From Sinohyriopsis cumingii (taxonomy: Eukaryota; Mollusca; Bivalvia; Unionida; Unionidae): a DNA stretch of 64,000 nucleotides. The stretch's first letter is position 1, and the number at the start of each line of letters is the position of its first letter. The notes beneath the pieces are model-generated. The model worked only from the letters and a program-made list of their open reading frames with translations, was not told where the DNA came from and did no database searches. Below are positions 1 to 8,509 of the stretch, one piece after another. The stretch is taken from assembly GCA_028554795.2 (NCBI GenBank), contig CM068835.1, forward strand, positions 60,387,219 to 60,451,218, in the 5' to 3' direction. Made by a program: the position numbers and the translations under genes.

Positions 1-153
1 AGCAAAACAGGAAACTAAATGGGCTTCTTGTTCTGGCCATCTTGACTTCATCATGATAACTTCTTCGTCTTGGGATTCTTCTTCTTCCACGGTCTCCTCA
101 CATTCCATCTCCAAAGTTTTTCCACTAAGTAAAGAGGGATAACAGTCTTCCAT
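1..153 (-). CDS. Acidic hypothetical protein, N-terminal 51 residues (partial)
   Basis: An ATG at 153-151 lies just after the stop of the major capsid gene and opens a frame that runs off the window start. The visible part is rich in Glu and Asp, with a Glu run around residues 20-30. In Polintons a cysteine protease or another virion gene often lies beside the capsid gene. No protease motif is visible in this fragment, so no function is assigned. Confidence 0.5.
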   Translation of the reverse strand, partial: MEDCYPSLLSGKTLEMECEETVEEEESQDEEVIMMKSRWPEQEAHLVSCFA

Positions 154-158
154 GGCTT

Positions 159-1486
159 CTAATAATCTAGAATGACTTCTCTCAAACTGTTGATTTCTAT
201 GGTTTTGTCAAATTCTGCATACAGGAGGACGTTCACTGTGTGATCTGGAGGTGGATTTACAAACTGAAGTTCCACACGAATCTGACCAGATTTTATAGGG
301 TGGAAACGTCCCTCGTCGCTGCCTTGGTCTGGAGTGAAATCAAAACCCCACAAAGCATAGCCTCCTGCATAATCGTCGTACGAAATATCGTGACTGGTGT
401 TGGTTCCTAACTGTCCCGTGGCTTCGTACAGGGACAAGTACAATCTCAAATATTTCTTCGCGACACCAAAGTTAGGCTCAAAAGGTTGGGTACACAAGGT
501 CTTGCCGTCGCGACTGACTTCGATCTTGGACACATTGTAATGTTGAAACTCAAGAGGATTTTGATCGTGGGTTCCGTTGAAGGCTGAATTCCTGACGATA
601 CCAACAATCAAACGCTTGGGTAACTGTCCTTGGAACAGATGATCTTCGATCATAGATCGCTGTCCAGCGGGAATGGTGAACGTTTTCACTTCTACGTGTC
701 GTATCGGATACTTGGCGGTCGTTCTGCTCAACGTCTGACTGATGTCGTTTCCCACTTTAGGTAACACTTCCACACGACGCACGTAAAGTCGGGCTTCTTG
801 AATGATAGTTTTGTATTCATTGGCATGGGCCATCAAATGGAAAGCGGCACTGCTGAGATTCAGTCTCAGACGGATATCCACCCCGTTCAGCAAATACTTT
901 TCTTGTAACCACATGTCCAAATGCAAACGATTCATCAGTTCTAAACTTCGCCCTTGCAGAATTTTCTTACGACGGTCGTTAAACCCCACATTGTGAGGAT
1001 TGTCATCTTCTGTCAGGACTGTGTCGCTAAACGCGGCTACACCTGCCGTGTCAGGTTTCCATACCACGCAAGCATCCAGATGAGTATTCTTGGCTTCTTT
1101 TCCGTACGTCAAGAGATTTTCCAGGTAGGCACGATATGGGTAAGTATCCATGCTGCTGCTGACCAGTTTGTTATTCAAGTACAAGTCCACTTCGCTGAAC
1201 AAGGAATGCATGAAATTGTTGACAGGAGCTACTCTAGCATCGCCTCCTGGATTGGTGTTGTCCGTTTTGATTACTTTCACTTTCAAATACAGGTAACTGC
1301 TATTCAGATCGATGTAATCTTCGGGCTGTCCTTTGATTTCAAACTCGATGGGAGCGGAATCCGTCAAAGAGGAGACGGGATGAAATTCCACCCACTGTCG
1401 GATTCTTGCATGGTCATCATGGTGGGGGGCATGGCAAACAGATCCAGTTCCGACTTGGAACAAGCGCAAGACTCTCGGTGCATCAT
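159..1486 (-). pseudogene. Polinton major capsid protein (jelly-roll, F54H12.2-like), one frameshift
   Basis: The protein resembles the family annotated in invertebrates as 'uncharacterized protein F54H12.2-like', which structure-based work on Polintons has assigned to the jelly-roll major capsid protein. The start is the ATG at 1486, because the N-terminal CxCxKSELDLF-type motif (here ACSKSELDLF) follows it. The long downstream frame has APIEFEIKGQPEDYIDL and NNFMHSLFSEVDLYLN, both typical of the family. A single-base frame change near 1390-1400 separates the N-terminal motif from the body. Total length of about 440 codons is normal for this family. It lies beside the pVI-like and penton-like genes, as expected for a virion cluster. 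The frameshift could be decay or an assembly indel. Confidence 0.85.
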
Positions 1487-1497
1487 TTTTCTCTTTC

Positions 1498-1922
1498 TCA
1501 ATAATCGAAAACGTCTAAGTCTCGAACGGTTCTTCTTTTCTTTGCCTTTCTAGCTTTAGACGTGTGAAGTCTGGTGAAAGGGTGTTTTCTTCTTCGTCTC
1601 TTTCTGCCTTGTCCTTGCTGAATGCCTGGCTCGGTAGCGTGCAGGGTATTTATAGGTGTGTCTCGTCGGCCCAAAAGGTCTTTGCCCGTTTGCAGCAAGA
1701 CATTTTTGCCTGCCCTCATGAAGGCTTCTTTAGGGTTTTGTTTGTCGATGATGACATTTTGGAGAAATTCTTTGCCTTGTGTCAGTGCGCATCTTTCAAG
1801 GCGTGCAAACCGCGTGTCACCATCGGTTTCAACACCGGGGCCACCGAACGAAAGGCCGATTTTAACATATCTCCTAAACCGTGTCCTCGCTGTCGAGCAA
1901 CCCCTCGGTACACTGGATACAT
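1498..1922 (-). pseudogene. Polinton pVI-like basic virion protein, one frameshift
   Basis: An ATG at 1922, four bases after the penton-like stop, opens a frame with a glycine-containing amphipathic stretch (RGHGLGDMLKSAFRSVAPVL), a pattern seen in Polinton proteins compared with adenovirus protein VI. The frame stops near 1797 and continues in another frame from about 1790 to 1498. The second part has GKDLLG and a strongly basic tail with two Lys/Arg clusters. A one-base indel explains the break. The amphipathic start plus basic tail suggests an internal capsid protein with membrane activity, but that role is inferred from family resemblance. Confidence 0.6.
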
Positions 1923-1925
1923 GAC

Positions 1926-2857
1926 TTACGAGTCGTGAGAGAACCGTTTTCGAAAATGGAGTTTCACCGTGACTTTTCCTTTGGTGAATGGAATATTTTG
2001 TCCCAGATCTCCTTTTATAGCAATGTTGACTGTGTCCAAATACGACTTGCTGACAGGCAAATAGTGAGGATGTACAAATTCGCGGTGACCGTGGTAAGTG
2101 TTTCCACCTTCCTCGTCAGCGACCGTGGCAGAATCCACTTTGAAAGGAATGACACGCAGTAACGGCACAGAGGTGTGTCCCACCACGTTATACTCCACCA
2201 CATCGGAGTACACAAACATCAAATTCAGTCCTTGGTTCAGTTCTACCGGGGCACGAAATAACTTGCTAAAAGACTCGTTGTCGTAAATGATTGGTAATTC
2301 GTTTTTCTTGAGCATGGCTATTCTCATGTCCATGTCTCCGCCCAACATGTCAAACAATTCAGGACAAAATAAAATGGACACGATTTTACTCCCGTCAAAT
2401 TTCATTAAGAAGCGACGAGCTGCTTTGTGGTATTCCATGGTGACACTTTTTTTGACACTTTCCAAAGCTTTCAGAAACACGACATTAAACCTGGAGGCTA
2501 TGGTGCTCACCAAATGTTGACCACTAAAATAATAGCCTGGGGGAACGAACAAGTGATAGGTGGTGTACTTTTGATTTTGTGTCCCAGGGGTTTTGATGTT
2601 ATATTTGCCATGGGTATCCAAGTACAGTTGCATTTGCTCGTCATAAACTTCCACATCAAAAGAATTTTGATTGGGAAGGACATTGAGGACTTGGGTCGGG
2701 TGAATGATTTCTACTAAAGCCACTTCCCAATGGGCTTCGTGATCTAATGGGATGGTCTGAGGTAATTTGGCCGTGTAACAGCACAACGTGTTCTTGGGAA
2801 ACACCTCATGGAACTGTCACTGGGTAAGGTTAAGTAAAACTGGTTTTGGTGACTCAT
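1926..2857 (-). pseudogene. Penton-like minor capsid protein (single jelly-roll), N-terminal frame break
   Basis: The body of about 290 residues contains YTAKLPQTIPLDHEAHWEVAL, matching the 'F-T-x-L-P-x-x-x-x-L-x-G-x-W-E-V-x-L' signature of the Polinton minor capsid or penton family. The expected family N-terminus, FYLTLPSDSSM, is present but in a different frame, starting at the ATG at 2857. The frames differ by one base near 2805-2815, and the remnant in copy B has the same break. The ATG overlaps the stop of the upstream two-TM gene (ATGA). Vertex or minor capsid function is known for the family. The frame break is either shared decay or a translational frameshift. Confidence 0.8.
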
Positions 2858-3270
2858 AATTCCAGAGTTCTGTGGCTGTCCGAGGGGTTACTGGACGTCA
2901 GAGGCGTGTCTCCGCCAAAAATAGGGTTGTGGTTGTTGTTGTTATTGGAGTGGTGACTGACACTGGCACTGGACACAAGGTTCCCCTGGTTCCCGTTCAA
3001 GGAGAATTTCAGGGAGGGATTGGGAAGCAGGTAACCGATGCAACTGCTCAATAAAATGGTCCACAATTGTTTGTCTCCTTGTTGCAAACTCAAATTGGCA
3101 ATGGCTGCACCGATGACACAATACACCACGAAGATTTGGCAGAAAAAGACGATTTGCGTTTTAGGCACACGTTCTCCACACCACACCCACAAGGGTTGTT
3201 TTTGTAAATCTTGCACAGAAGAACTGGGTGAAGGAGTGGTCGACGTAGCTGCGTCTGTATGAAAGGGCAT
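2854..3270 (-). CDS. Conserved Polinton two-TM small membrane protein
   Basis: The start is the ATG at 3270 (MPFHTDAAT); 3279 would be a non-ATG start. The protein has about 138 residues. After a Ser/Thr/Pro-rich head comes VPKTQIVFFCQIFVVYCVIG (first hydrophobic helix), then NLSLQQGDKQLWTILLSSCIGYLLPNP (second helix ending in a conserved LLPNP). The tail is Asn/Ser-rich. This short VPK...FFCQ / LWT.LLSS..GYLLPNP protein recurs in invertebrate Polintons, and its function is unknown to me. It lies between the integrase and penton genes, and its stop codon overlaps the penton ATG. Copy B carries a decayed orthologue at 46,284-46,682, which supports a real gene. Confidence 0.72.
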   Translation of the reverse strand: MPFHTDAATSTTPSPSSSVQDLQKQPLWVWCGERVPKTQIVFFCQIFVVYCVIGAAIANLSLQQGDKQLWTILLSSCIGYLLPNPSLKFSLNGNQGNLVSSASVSHHSNNNNNHNPIFGGDTPLTSSNPSDSHRTLEL

Positions 3271-3275
3271 GATGG

Positions 3276-4369
3276 TCACTTCTTTTTATAGTCGATGACT
3301 TGCGAAGCGTCGATCCAAGAATCAAAACTGGGTGGATATCCTTTCCAACGTACTTTGACTTCTTTGACACGTCGTTTGCCCACTTTACGGGTTCTGCGTT
3401 CGAAAATGCTTTCGATGTCGTACACGTCGTCTTCCTTTTTGGTGACACGTTGTAACTCGGGCAAATAAAACGTTCCTTTGAGCACTTCTCCGTTCATGTC
3501 TTCCAATTTATAGACGGCAGGATGACGGCCATGCACTCGTCCAGTGACACGAAACAATTCGGTGGTCCAGTTAGGTAAGTAACCTTTGTCAAAAGTGCGT
3601 TTGGTTTTGCCAATGCGCACCCAATCTCCTATGGCTAACACTTCACCTTTCTTGGGGACAGCCACCGTCGGGGACCTACCAAACAGGCGATCAGAAACCA
3701 GCACTTCGTTGTCGGGAGTCACCTCTTGCGGGGCACGTCCAATGCTTCGATGGTAAGATTGGTTGTACGCTTGCACCAGATGCGGTAAGATGTCGATGTA
3801 CTTCAGAGTATGGTGATGCGTAAAATATTTCCACATGCGTTCTTTCAAAGTACGTTGAAAACGTTCCACGATGCTGGCTTTGGTTTCGGGATTCTCGGTG
3901 GTAGAAAAATGAATGTCACGTTTCTTTAATTCTTTTTGGAAAGCTTGGTTCAGAAATTCGGTGCTTTTGTCCGTTTGCCATCGAAGAGGGTGACGACCGC
4001 TTTGTTTCAACACTCGTTGCAGGGCTCGCACTAACTCGCTGCTCGATTTGGAAGTCAAGGGTACGACCCAAGCAAAAAACACAAAACAAATATTTGTAGC
4101 CGCGATTGTAGCTGGCCAAATGAGAGACATCGGCTAAATCGGCTTGCCATTGATGATCGATGCCTTCCACTTGGGTGCGACTTCTGGAAAACTTGCGTCG
4201 AATGGGTTTGTGTAAAGTGTAGGTAGCTTGTTCTTGTAACCATCGTTGCACTTGAGGTAAACGGAGACTTTTCAGTCGCATTTTGGCAGCACGATACAAT
4301 TTTTGAACTCCTGCGTAACCTGCAGGATGCGAGGGATCGTAGTAAATGCTGGCTAACACTTTTTCCATT
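3276..4369 (-). pseudogene. Polinton integrase (retroviral type, C-terminal chromodomain), 17-bp deletion
   Basis: The N-terminal part (ATG 4369) has IYYDPSHPAGYAGVQKLYRA and YTLHKPIRRKF, diagnostic of Polinton integrases. WQADLAD carries the first catalytic Asp. The second part carries TDKSTEFLN (second Asp) and SIVERFQRTLKERMW (catalytic Glu region). A C-terminal chromodomain follows, with VRWKGYPPSFDSWID at about 3290-3340. The two parts are in different frames. Compared with copy B, exactly 17 bases are missing near 4080, between the first and second Asp. The enzyme would insert the element and make 6-bp target duplications, but this copy cannot encode a full product. Confidence 0.88.
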
Positions 4370-4382
4370 TTGTGTTTGTGTG

Positions 4383-4961
4383 TTAATAAGGCACCCACTC
4401 TTGGAAGATGCTACTCTTTTTCTCTTGGGGTACTTTCTTGGATTGCAATGCTTTGCGTGTGCGACCAGCAATAGGTGTCGCAGCGGAGGATGTCGGAACA
4501 GGGGATATCGGTTCTTGTTTCACTTCTGTCTTCACTTTCTTTTTCTCTTGTGATGAAGAAGGGGTGGTCATCATCTTTTTAATTCATCCAGTTCTGGAGG
4601 TAGGTGGTGTTGTTAACCTGCGTACTTTTTCTGGTGGAGTTTGAAACCCTTCTTCTTCTTCTTTTCCTTTTTCTGTCTTGGTCACTGGTACTGGTACTGG
4701 TACTGGTGATGGTGCTGGACTTTTCATCAAGGTCTTAAAATCTTTCAGAGTGGGTAGAGCTGTTTCGTCTAAAGCTTTCTGGTGAAAGAGTTGTAGTCGT
4801 TGCAAGAATTGACCGTACTTTTGCGATTTTTCTGTTTCGGACAAATCTTGGCGATCCATCAAGGACTGCAATTCATGTTGTAACTGGGACATTTCGCTCA
4901 AATGGGGATTAGGAGTAAATGCGGGGTGCGCTGTTCTTGCCAACGATGGTATTCCATCCAT
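4383..4961 (-). pseudogene. Conserved Polinton helical protein with acidic/basic tail, internal TGA
   Basis: The first about 60 residues are helical and contain LMDRQDLSETEKSQKYGQFL, a motif I associate with a conserved Polinton protein of unknown function. A Pro/Val dipeptide run and a Glu run follow, then a Lys-rich Ser/Thr tail. A TGA at 4584-4586 interrupts the frame. Copy B reads through the same spot in one frame (TGG where copy A has TGA), so this is a nonsense mutation rather than two genes. It lies between the integrase and the pX-like gene, as in copy B. Confidence 0.6.
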
Positions 4962-5048
4962 CGTTTGTAAGGCACTAAAGCTAGTTTTCGTCCTTCCATG
5001 GGGTTGTCAAGGGTCGATTCTGAGATCTTGGGACTTCAGAGGGCCTTT

Positions 5049-5453
5049 TTATCTTGCTCCCATCAGTCCTCCCAACATGGTTCCCAAGACTTCTTTCAGC
5101 AATGGGCCTAACAAGAGGGGTAAAATGCCTCCACATTGGACCAACATCTTCTTCTTTTGACGAAGGGGGATTTTCTTTTGAACCATTTGGCGAAGAACGT
5201 GACGATGTTTTCCTAAGCATTGTTTCTGGTGTTTGGACAAAGGGATCGTGTCTTTCAAGACGTTCAAACAACATTCGCACACGGTATCGATGACCTCTTT
5301 GGAAGCTGATTGAATGAGTTTTTTTCGTAGAGGTGGAGAAGCTTTGGACAGGACAGATAACATGTCCCCATGTTTGACCAAACGTGGAGGCAGTCCTTTC
5401 CTTTTCTTTCCTTGTGGTTGTTTTGAAGAGGGATGTTTTCTGGAGGGTGACAT
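5049..5453 (-). CDS. pX-like conserved Polinton virion protein with C-terminal Gly-hydrophobic tail
   Basis: The ATG at 5453 (MSPSRKHPSS) gives 134 residues and lies downstream of a TATA box at 5497-5508. The protein has a basic head, a helical domain (KLIQSASKEVIDTVCECCLN), a Lys-rich linker (KKIPLRQKKKMLVQ), and a C-terminal GGILPLLLGPLLKEVLG tail that looks membrane-active. Proteins of this shape are common in Polintons and adintoviruses and have been compared with adenovirus core or lytic proteins; that comparison is from memory. It is paralogous to the 5756-6445 protein: the order helical domain, basic segment, GG-hydrophobic motif is shared. The reading frame is intact here, while copy B is frameshifted. 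Confidence 0.7.
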   Translation of the reverse strand: MSPSRKHPSSKQPQGKKRKGLPPRLVKHGDMLSVLSKASPPLRKKLIQSASKEVIDTVCECCLNVLKDTIPLSKHQKQCLGKHRHVLRQMVQKKIPLRQKKKMLVQCGGILPLLLGPLLKEVLGTMLGGLMGAR

Positions 5454-5496
5454 CTTCAGGAGCACCAAAACACTGATACCCTACTTGGTCACACAC

Positions 5497-5508
5497 CTTT
5501 TTTATACT
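5497..5508 (-). promoter_or_regulatory. TATA box for the pX-like gene
   Basis: On the minus strand the sequence reads AGTATAAAAAAGG, about 45 bases before the ATG at 5453. It lies at the very end of the upstream small ORF. Similar TATA elements precede several other genes of this copy. Confidence 0.5.
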
Positions 5509-5759
5509 GGAACGCGTCGCCACTGATTGTCTTTACGTCGTATCAACTTGAGGACAGGCATGACACGTCGTGCAGGGGTACGTAACGGACTAAATCGAGC
5601 CATTTCTTGCTTGGACAAATCCAGTAAACTTTGTAACATGCCCGATCTTTCTTGGACTTTGATTTTGGGAGAAGGTACTTTGTGAGCAGCGGCCACTGCC
5701 ACTAAATTGGAGGGTCCTGCCACTGGAGAAGTTCTTGAATCATCAACGGAGAAGTTCAT
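5502..5759 (-). CDS. Small basic protein overlapping the end of the upstream gene (ATGA)
   Basis: This frame of 85 residues starts with an ATG that overlaps the TGA of the preceding gene. It contains AAAHKVPSPKIKV and a basic end. In copy B the corresponding stretch (AAAHKVPSPKIKV is present) lies in the same frame as the upstream gene after a TAA. It may therefore be the C-terminal part of one longer protein, separated here by a frameshift, or a second cistron. The upstream gene end and this start share a short duplicated segment (CTTCTCCGTTGATGA), which could have caused the shift. Confidence 0.45.
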   Translation of the reverse strand: MNFSVDDSRTSPVAGPSNLVAVAAAHKVPSPKIKVQERSGMLQSLLDLSKQEMARFSPLRTPARRVMPVLKLIRRKDNQWRRVPV

Positions 5760-6445
5760 GGTGTGATCAACGTCTCCAAGTACTCTTCAGTTCTTGGTGT
5801 CATCAACGGAGAAGTGGATGAACTTGAGGCTGCCGGAGACACTGTCACCGCCGTGGCAGGTCGTGGTTTGCGAGTGTAAGGTTGCGTCCTGGCCGAAGTG
5901 CCTCTCTTGTGACTAGTTTTCTTCTGTGGACTTTTCTTTTTCTGGGGACCTTTTCTCTGTTTCTTTTTCTGGGGGCTTCTTTTCTTTTTCCGGGGTGGTG
6001 TCTGGTAAGAGGAGGGTCCCGCCACTGGAGAAGTTTTCCTTGGGGACCTGGTCTTTTTCTTCTTCTTGGAGCTTCGTTTGACTTTTTTCTTGGGGAGAAG
6101 TTTGGGGGCATTAGGATCCCATCTTAAGAGAGTGCGAATGATAACCCCTCCTAGAGTACCGCTCCCTCCAGGTTTCAAAATGATTTGTTTTTTAGTTTGA
6201 GTGTCGATGCGGAGATCGGCTAGTTGGGTCAAAGCGACTTTGTTTCGATCAAAAAAGCGTTCGGTTTGATGAGGAATCTGAACGATCCCTTGTAGTAATT
6301 GACGTGCTGTCACCGTGAAATATCGTAAGACTTCTTTGAGACTAGCTTCTAAGACAAGAGCTCGTGTTTGTGGATTTTTTTCTCGACTGATGCCATACAA
6401 GGCACGAATCAATTTGACGAGAAGATGCGACTGAAGGGACGTCAT
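5756..6445 (-). CDS. Helical-basic virion-type protein, paralogue of the pX-like protein
   Basis: The start is the ATG at 6445 (MTSLQSHLLV), chosen because a TATA box at 6481-6490 precedes it and copy B has the same start. The protein has 229 residues. Residues 1-110 are helical (REKNPQTRALVLEASLKEVL) and end in KQIILKPGGSGTLGGVIIRT. Then come long Lys/Arg/Ser/Pro tracts (KKKKKTRSPRK) and a Ser/Thr-rich end. The head aligns by eye with the pX-like protein: similar spacing of helix, Gln/Lys segment and GG-hydrophobic motif. The basic half suggests DNA binding in the virion core. Function is otherwise unknown. Confidence 0.6.
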   Translation of the reverse strand: MTSLQSHLLVKLIRALYGISREKNPQTRALVLEASLKEVLRYFTVTARQLLQGIVQIPHQTERFFDRNKVALTQLADLRIDTQTKKQIILKPGGSGTLGGVIIRTLLRWDPNAPKLLPKKKVKRSSKKKKKTRSPRKTSPVAGPSSYQTPPRKKKRSPQKKKQRKGPQKKKSPQKKTSHKRGTSARTQPYTRKPRPATAVTVSPAASSSSTSPLMTPRTEEYLETLITP

Positions 6446-6480
6446 GTTGACGTTGTGTGAGACAGACGAAAAGTGTCTGA

Positions 6481-6490
6481 GGTTTTTATA
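6481..6490 (-). promoter_or_regulatory. TATA box deciding the start at 6445
   Basis: The minus-strand sequence is TATAAAAACC, 36 bases upstream of the ATG at 6445. It lies inside a frame that would otherwise extend to 6562, so it argues for the shorter protein. Confidence 0.55.
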
Positions 6491-6510
6491 GATTTTTTTG
6501 TGGAATGAAG

Positions 6511-7222
6511 TTAAGTCGAGGACGGAGACGTGTACAGGACAGGCCCTCCTTCTTGGCACCAATGGTGAAACAAGTGGGTACGAAATCGCAAATTATCGGG
6601 GGTCGTAGGTTTCAAATCGACGAGTAAATAGGCGTGTGGAGTTTGAGTGGCATCGTCGTACGCCTGAGTCAGCCAAGGCGTTCCTAACTGTTTGGCTAAG
6701 ACTTGCACTTGCGATTTATCTCGAGGGCTTTTAAACAAGACCACGTAATGCGCATTGAGACTGATGGTGCGATGGGCTTTACTTTGTTGAAACAAATTTT
6801 GAGTGATGTAAACGACACTGGCATTACGATGATGCCCTTTGCGCGTGAACCACAGTTTAATTTCTTCTTCGTCTTCTCCTAACATGTCGTCGAAAATGAC
6901 CAAATGGGTTTGACGGGAGTCAGAGACGATGCCGTCGTCTTCTTTAGAAATGCCTTCCACAAACACGATGGAATCGCCTTGACTTTCTCGCAAGAGGCTG
7001 TACGCCGATTGCCACTCTTTGTAACACCACACGATGCGCTGAGGTGGTCAATCGATCAAATGATGTTTATGTTCGATCAAACGTTTGACGAATTAGGTTT
7101 TGCCTGAACCGCATGTTAAAGGGATGGCGAAGATACAAAGCCTCCCAACTGGCACGATCTAAGTGTTCGTCGATGACTTTGACAGTAGAGGAAGAGGGAG
7201 CAGAGACAGCAGAGGTAGCCAT
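6511..7222 (-). pseudogene. FtsK/HerA-type genome-packaging ATPase, Walker A destroyed by a 17-bp deletion
   Basis: An ATG at 7222 starts a frame with FKVID/LDRASWEALYLRHPFNM-type sequence that shifts at about 7100. The main body has the Walker B segment THLVIFDDMLGE and the downstream VVYITQNLFQQ sensor-like strand of A32/FtsK-type viral packaging ATPases. Compared with copy B, which shows SGSGKSEFVKRL, exactly 17 bases are missing immediately before the P-loop. That shifts the frame and destroys the nucleotide site. A TATA box (TATATAAAC, 7268-7277) lies upstream. Family role: ATP-driven packaging of the genome into capsids. Confidence 0.85.
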
Positions 7223-7265
7223 AGTGTTAGGAATGTCACTTGTGACACGAAAACAGACAAGACAA

Positions 7266-7277
7266 GAGTTTATATAC
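7266..7277 (-). promoter_or_regulatory. TATA box of the packaging ATPase gene
   Basis: The minus strand reads GTATATAAACTC about 45-55 bases upstream of the ATPase ATG. Confidence 0.5.
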
Positions 7278-7305
7278 TTTTTTCAGGACACGTTTATTGA
7301 ATGTT

Positions 7306-7810
7306 TTAAACATGAACACGAAAGACAAAAATACATAAAAACCAAAGGCTTAAGTACAACGATAAAAGGCACATGATAACCATCAACGTGGAATAAACAC
7401 AAGTGTCTGTACAACATGTTTTGGGTAATGTTCTGACCAGTTCTATAGGGGGTAAGGTCACACAAGTGTCCTCACGAAAGGGTCTTTCAGGCATGTCCAC
7501 GACAGTCCTGTCCTGGGTGACGGGTTCTTCTGGCACTGTCACTAACACAGGTTGAAAAGTAACTGTTTTCCTTGAACAACTCTTGTGCATACTGGGCCAC
7601 TTGTTGGGTCCAAGCCTCAAAACCCCCTTTTTTCCAGTCACGGACATCTGTCCAATGGGGGTGTAAGTCACAAGCTACACACACATCGTCATACACGTCT
7701 TCGGTAGCTAAAAGTTGACGAATCTTTTTTTCCCGTAGAGGTCGAGAAGTATCCAGATGAAAACGCAAGGCTTTGAGCAAAAGGAGTCGTTCGTGACCAT
7801 TTAAGGCCAT
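7306..7810 (-). pseudogene. Accessory protein Y with C-terminal hydrophobic segment, frameshifted
   Basis: The ATG at 7810 lies inside the last codons of upstream ORF X. The first about 90 codons include KALRFHLDTSRPLREKKIRQ and EDVYDDVCVACDL. After a frame change near 7570 the sequence continues with QDRT-VDMPERPFREDTCV and ends in a hydrophobic helix (LSLYLSLWFLCIFVF). Copy B at 40,781-41,340 conserves both halves (RFNLDTSQPLREKK; QDRT..D.P.RPFR.DTCV), so the whole was once one protein. I do not recognise the family. It lies in an accessory island between the BIR and F-box-like genes and the ATPase. Confidence 0.5.
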
Positions 7811-8025
7811 TGGGGTGGTAAGTACTGTTCGTAAAGAGTCCACAAGGAATCGGCTGGTAAACGAAATCCCAGAAAACAAGTCACTAAGACACACACCACT
7901 TGTCGACCCAAATTGAATGGATACAGTTCTTGTAATAATCGATGGTAATGATCCACGGTTTGAATATGGTCATTGAGTTCCTTCCACGGAATCTGTTCAG
8001 TTACATGTGACATATGCCGTGGCAT
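7801..8025 (-). CDS. Accessory protein X (74 aa), overlaps Y and Z
   Basis: The ATG at 8025 follows a TATA box at 8034-8044 that lies inside the end of gene Z. The protein (MPRHMSHVTEQIPWKELNDH at the start) is helical and ends LWTLYEQYLPP. Copy B at 40,563 has the same start and the same end (LWTLYEQ.LPP) followed at once by the ATG of gene Y. The X stop/Y start overlap is thus present in both copies. Function unknown. Confidence 0.5.
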   Translation of the reverse strand: MPRHMSHVTEQIPWKELNDHIQTVDHYHRLLQELYPFNLGRQVVCVLVTCFLGFRLPADSLWTLYEQYLPPQWP

Positions 8026-8488
8026 GGATTCCTGATTTTATAGTATCTTTATTTCGGAAGCAATAAAGGTACTTTCTAACTAGACATCTTCGTTCTTCAG
8101 TAGGGAATCTAAATCTTGCATGCTTTAACCGAAACGTCAGAGTTTGTCTAGATGTTTCGTCTTCCGCTAAGCAGATTCCATGTAAAATATGTTGGTAATC
8201 CTTTAACTCGTCTTCCTCAATACGTTGCACTAGGTGAATCTCGAAGTAACCAAAATTACGAACGTTTGGTTCATTCACTAACTGAAAGTGTTCAACAAGG
8301 TCTGACCACTGAAACAATTTCTGACGAATCAGTCCTCTTATACCATTCAGGTACCAGTGGTTAAAGATCTGGTGACGTAACGGATGCAACTGTTCTTTAC
8401 GTTTCACTTGTATTTTGACCAGCTCTCGGTAAATGCGTTCTCTCAACTCCACAGGCAAAGCACGAAAGTTCTCTTGTAAAGTATCCAT
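7997..8488 (-). CDS. Accessory protein Z with F-box-like N-terminus (163 aa)
   Basis: The ATG at 8488 starts MDTLQENFRALPVELRERIY, whose LPxELxExIY pattern resembles the start of an F-box helix. The rest is helical with basic patches (RLKHARFRFPTEERRCLVRKY). It is followed by X with a short overlap and preceded by a related gene (8510-8902) with the same type of start (LPKELQEKI) and a similar length, so the two look like tandem paralogues. If the F-box call is right it would recruit an SCF ubiquitin ligase, but that is inference. In copy B this gene is the insertion site of the 9.6-kb palindrome. Confidence 0.5.
   Translation of the reverse strand: MDTLQENFRALPVELRERIYRELVKIQVKRKEQLHPLRHQIFNHWYLNGIRGLIRQKLFQWSDLVEHFQLVNEPNVRNFGYFEIHLVQRIEEDELKDYQHILHGICLAEDETSRQTLTFRLKHARFRFPTEERRCLVRKYLYCFRNKDTIKSGIHATAYVTCN
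8034..8044 (-). promoter_or_regulatory. TATA box of gene X inside gene Z
   Basis: The minus strand reads ACTATAAAATC, about 10 bases before the ATG of X. The short spacing is odd for a promoter, so it may serve X through a start site very close to the ATG or may drive Y. Confidence 0.35.
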
Positions 8489-8509
8489 GAATAGGTCAGT
8501 CCGTACAAT

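Noticed and set aside
1-153. Adenovirus-type protease
   Set aside because: The 51 visible residues are acidic and show no catalytic motif. The protease, if present, lies outside the window.
954-1553. Plus-strand frame of 199 codons opposite the capsid gene
   Set aside because: It is the antisense of the major capsid coding sequence and lacks any recognisable feature.
3276-4369. Chromodomain integrase as part of a Ty3/gypsy retrotransposon
   Set aside because: No protease, reverse transcriptase or RNase H is nearby, and the N-terminal IYYDPSHPAGYAGV segment and neighbours fit Polinton.
5521-5529. Other stem-loops such as GCCCTT...AAGGGC near 15,521-15,538
   Set aside because: It lacks the histone-type loop and ACCCA flank and overlaps the end of the 76-aa gene. 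Only the following element fits the histone consensus.
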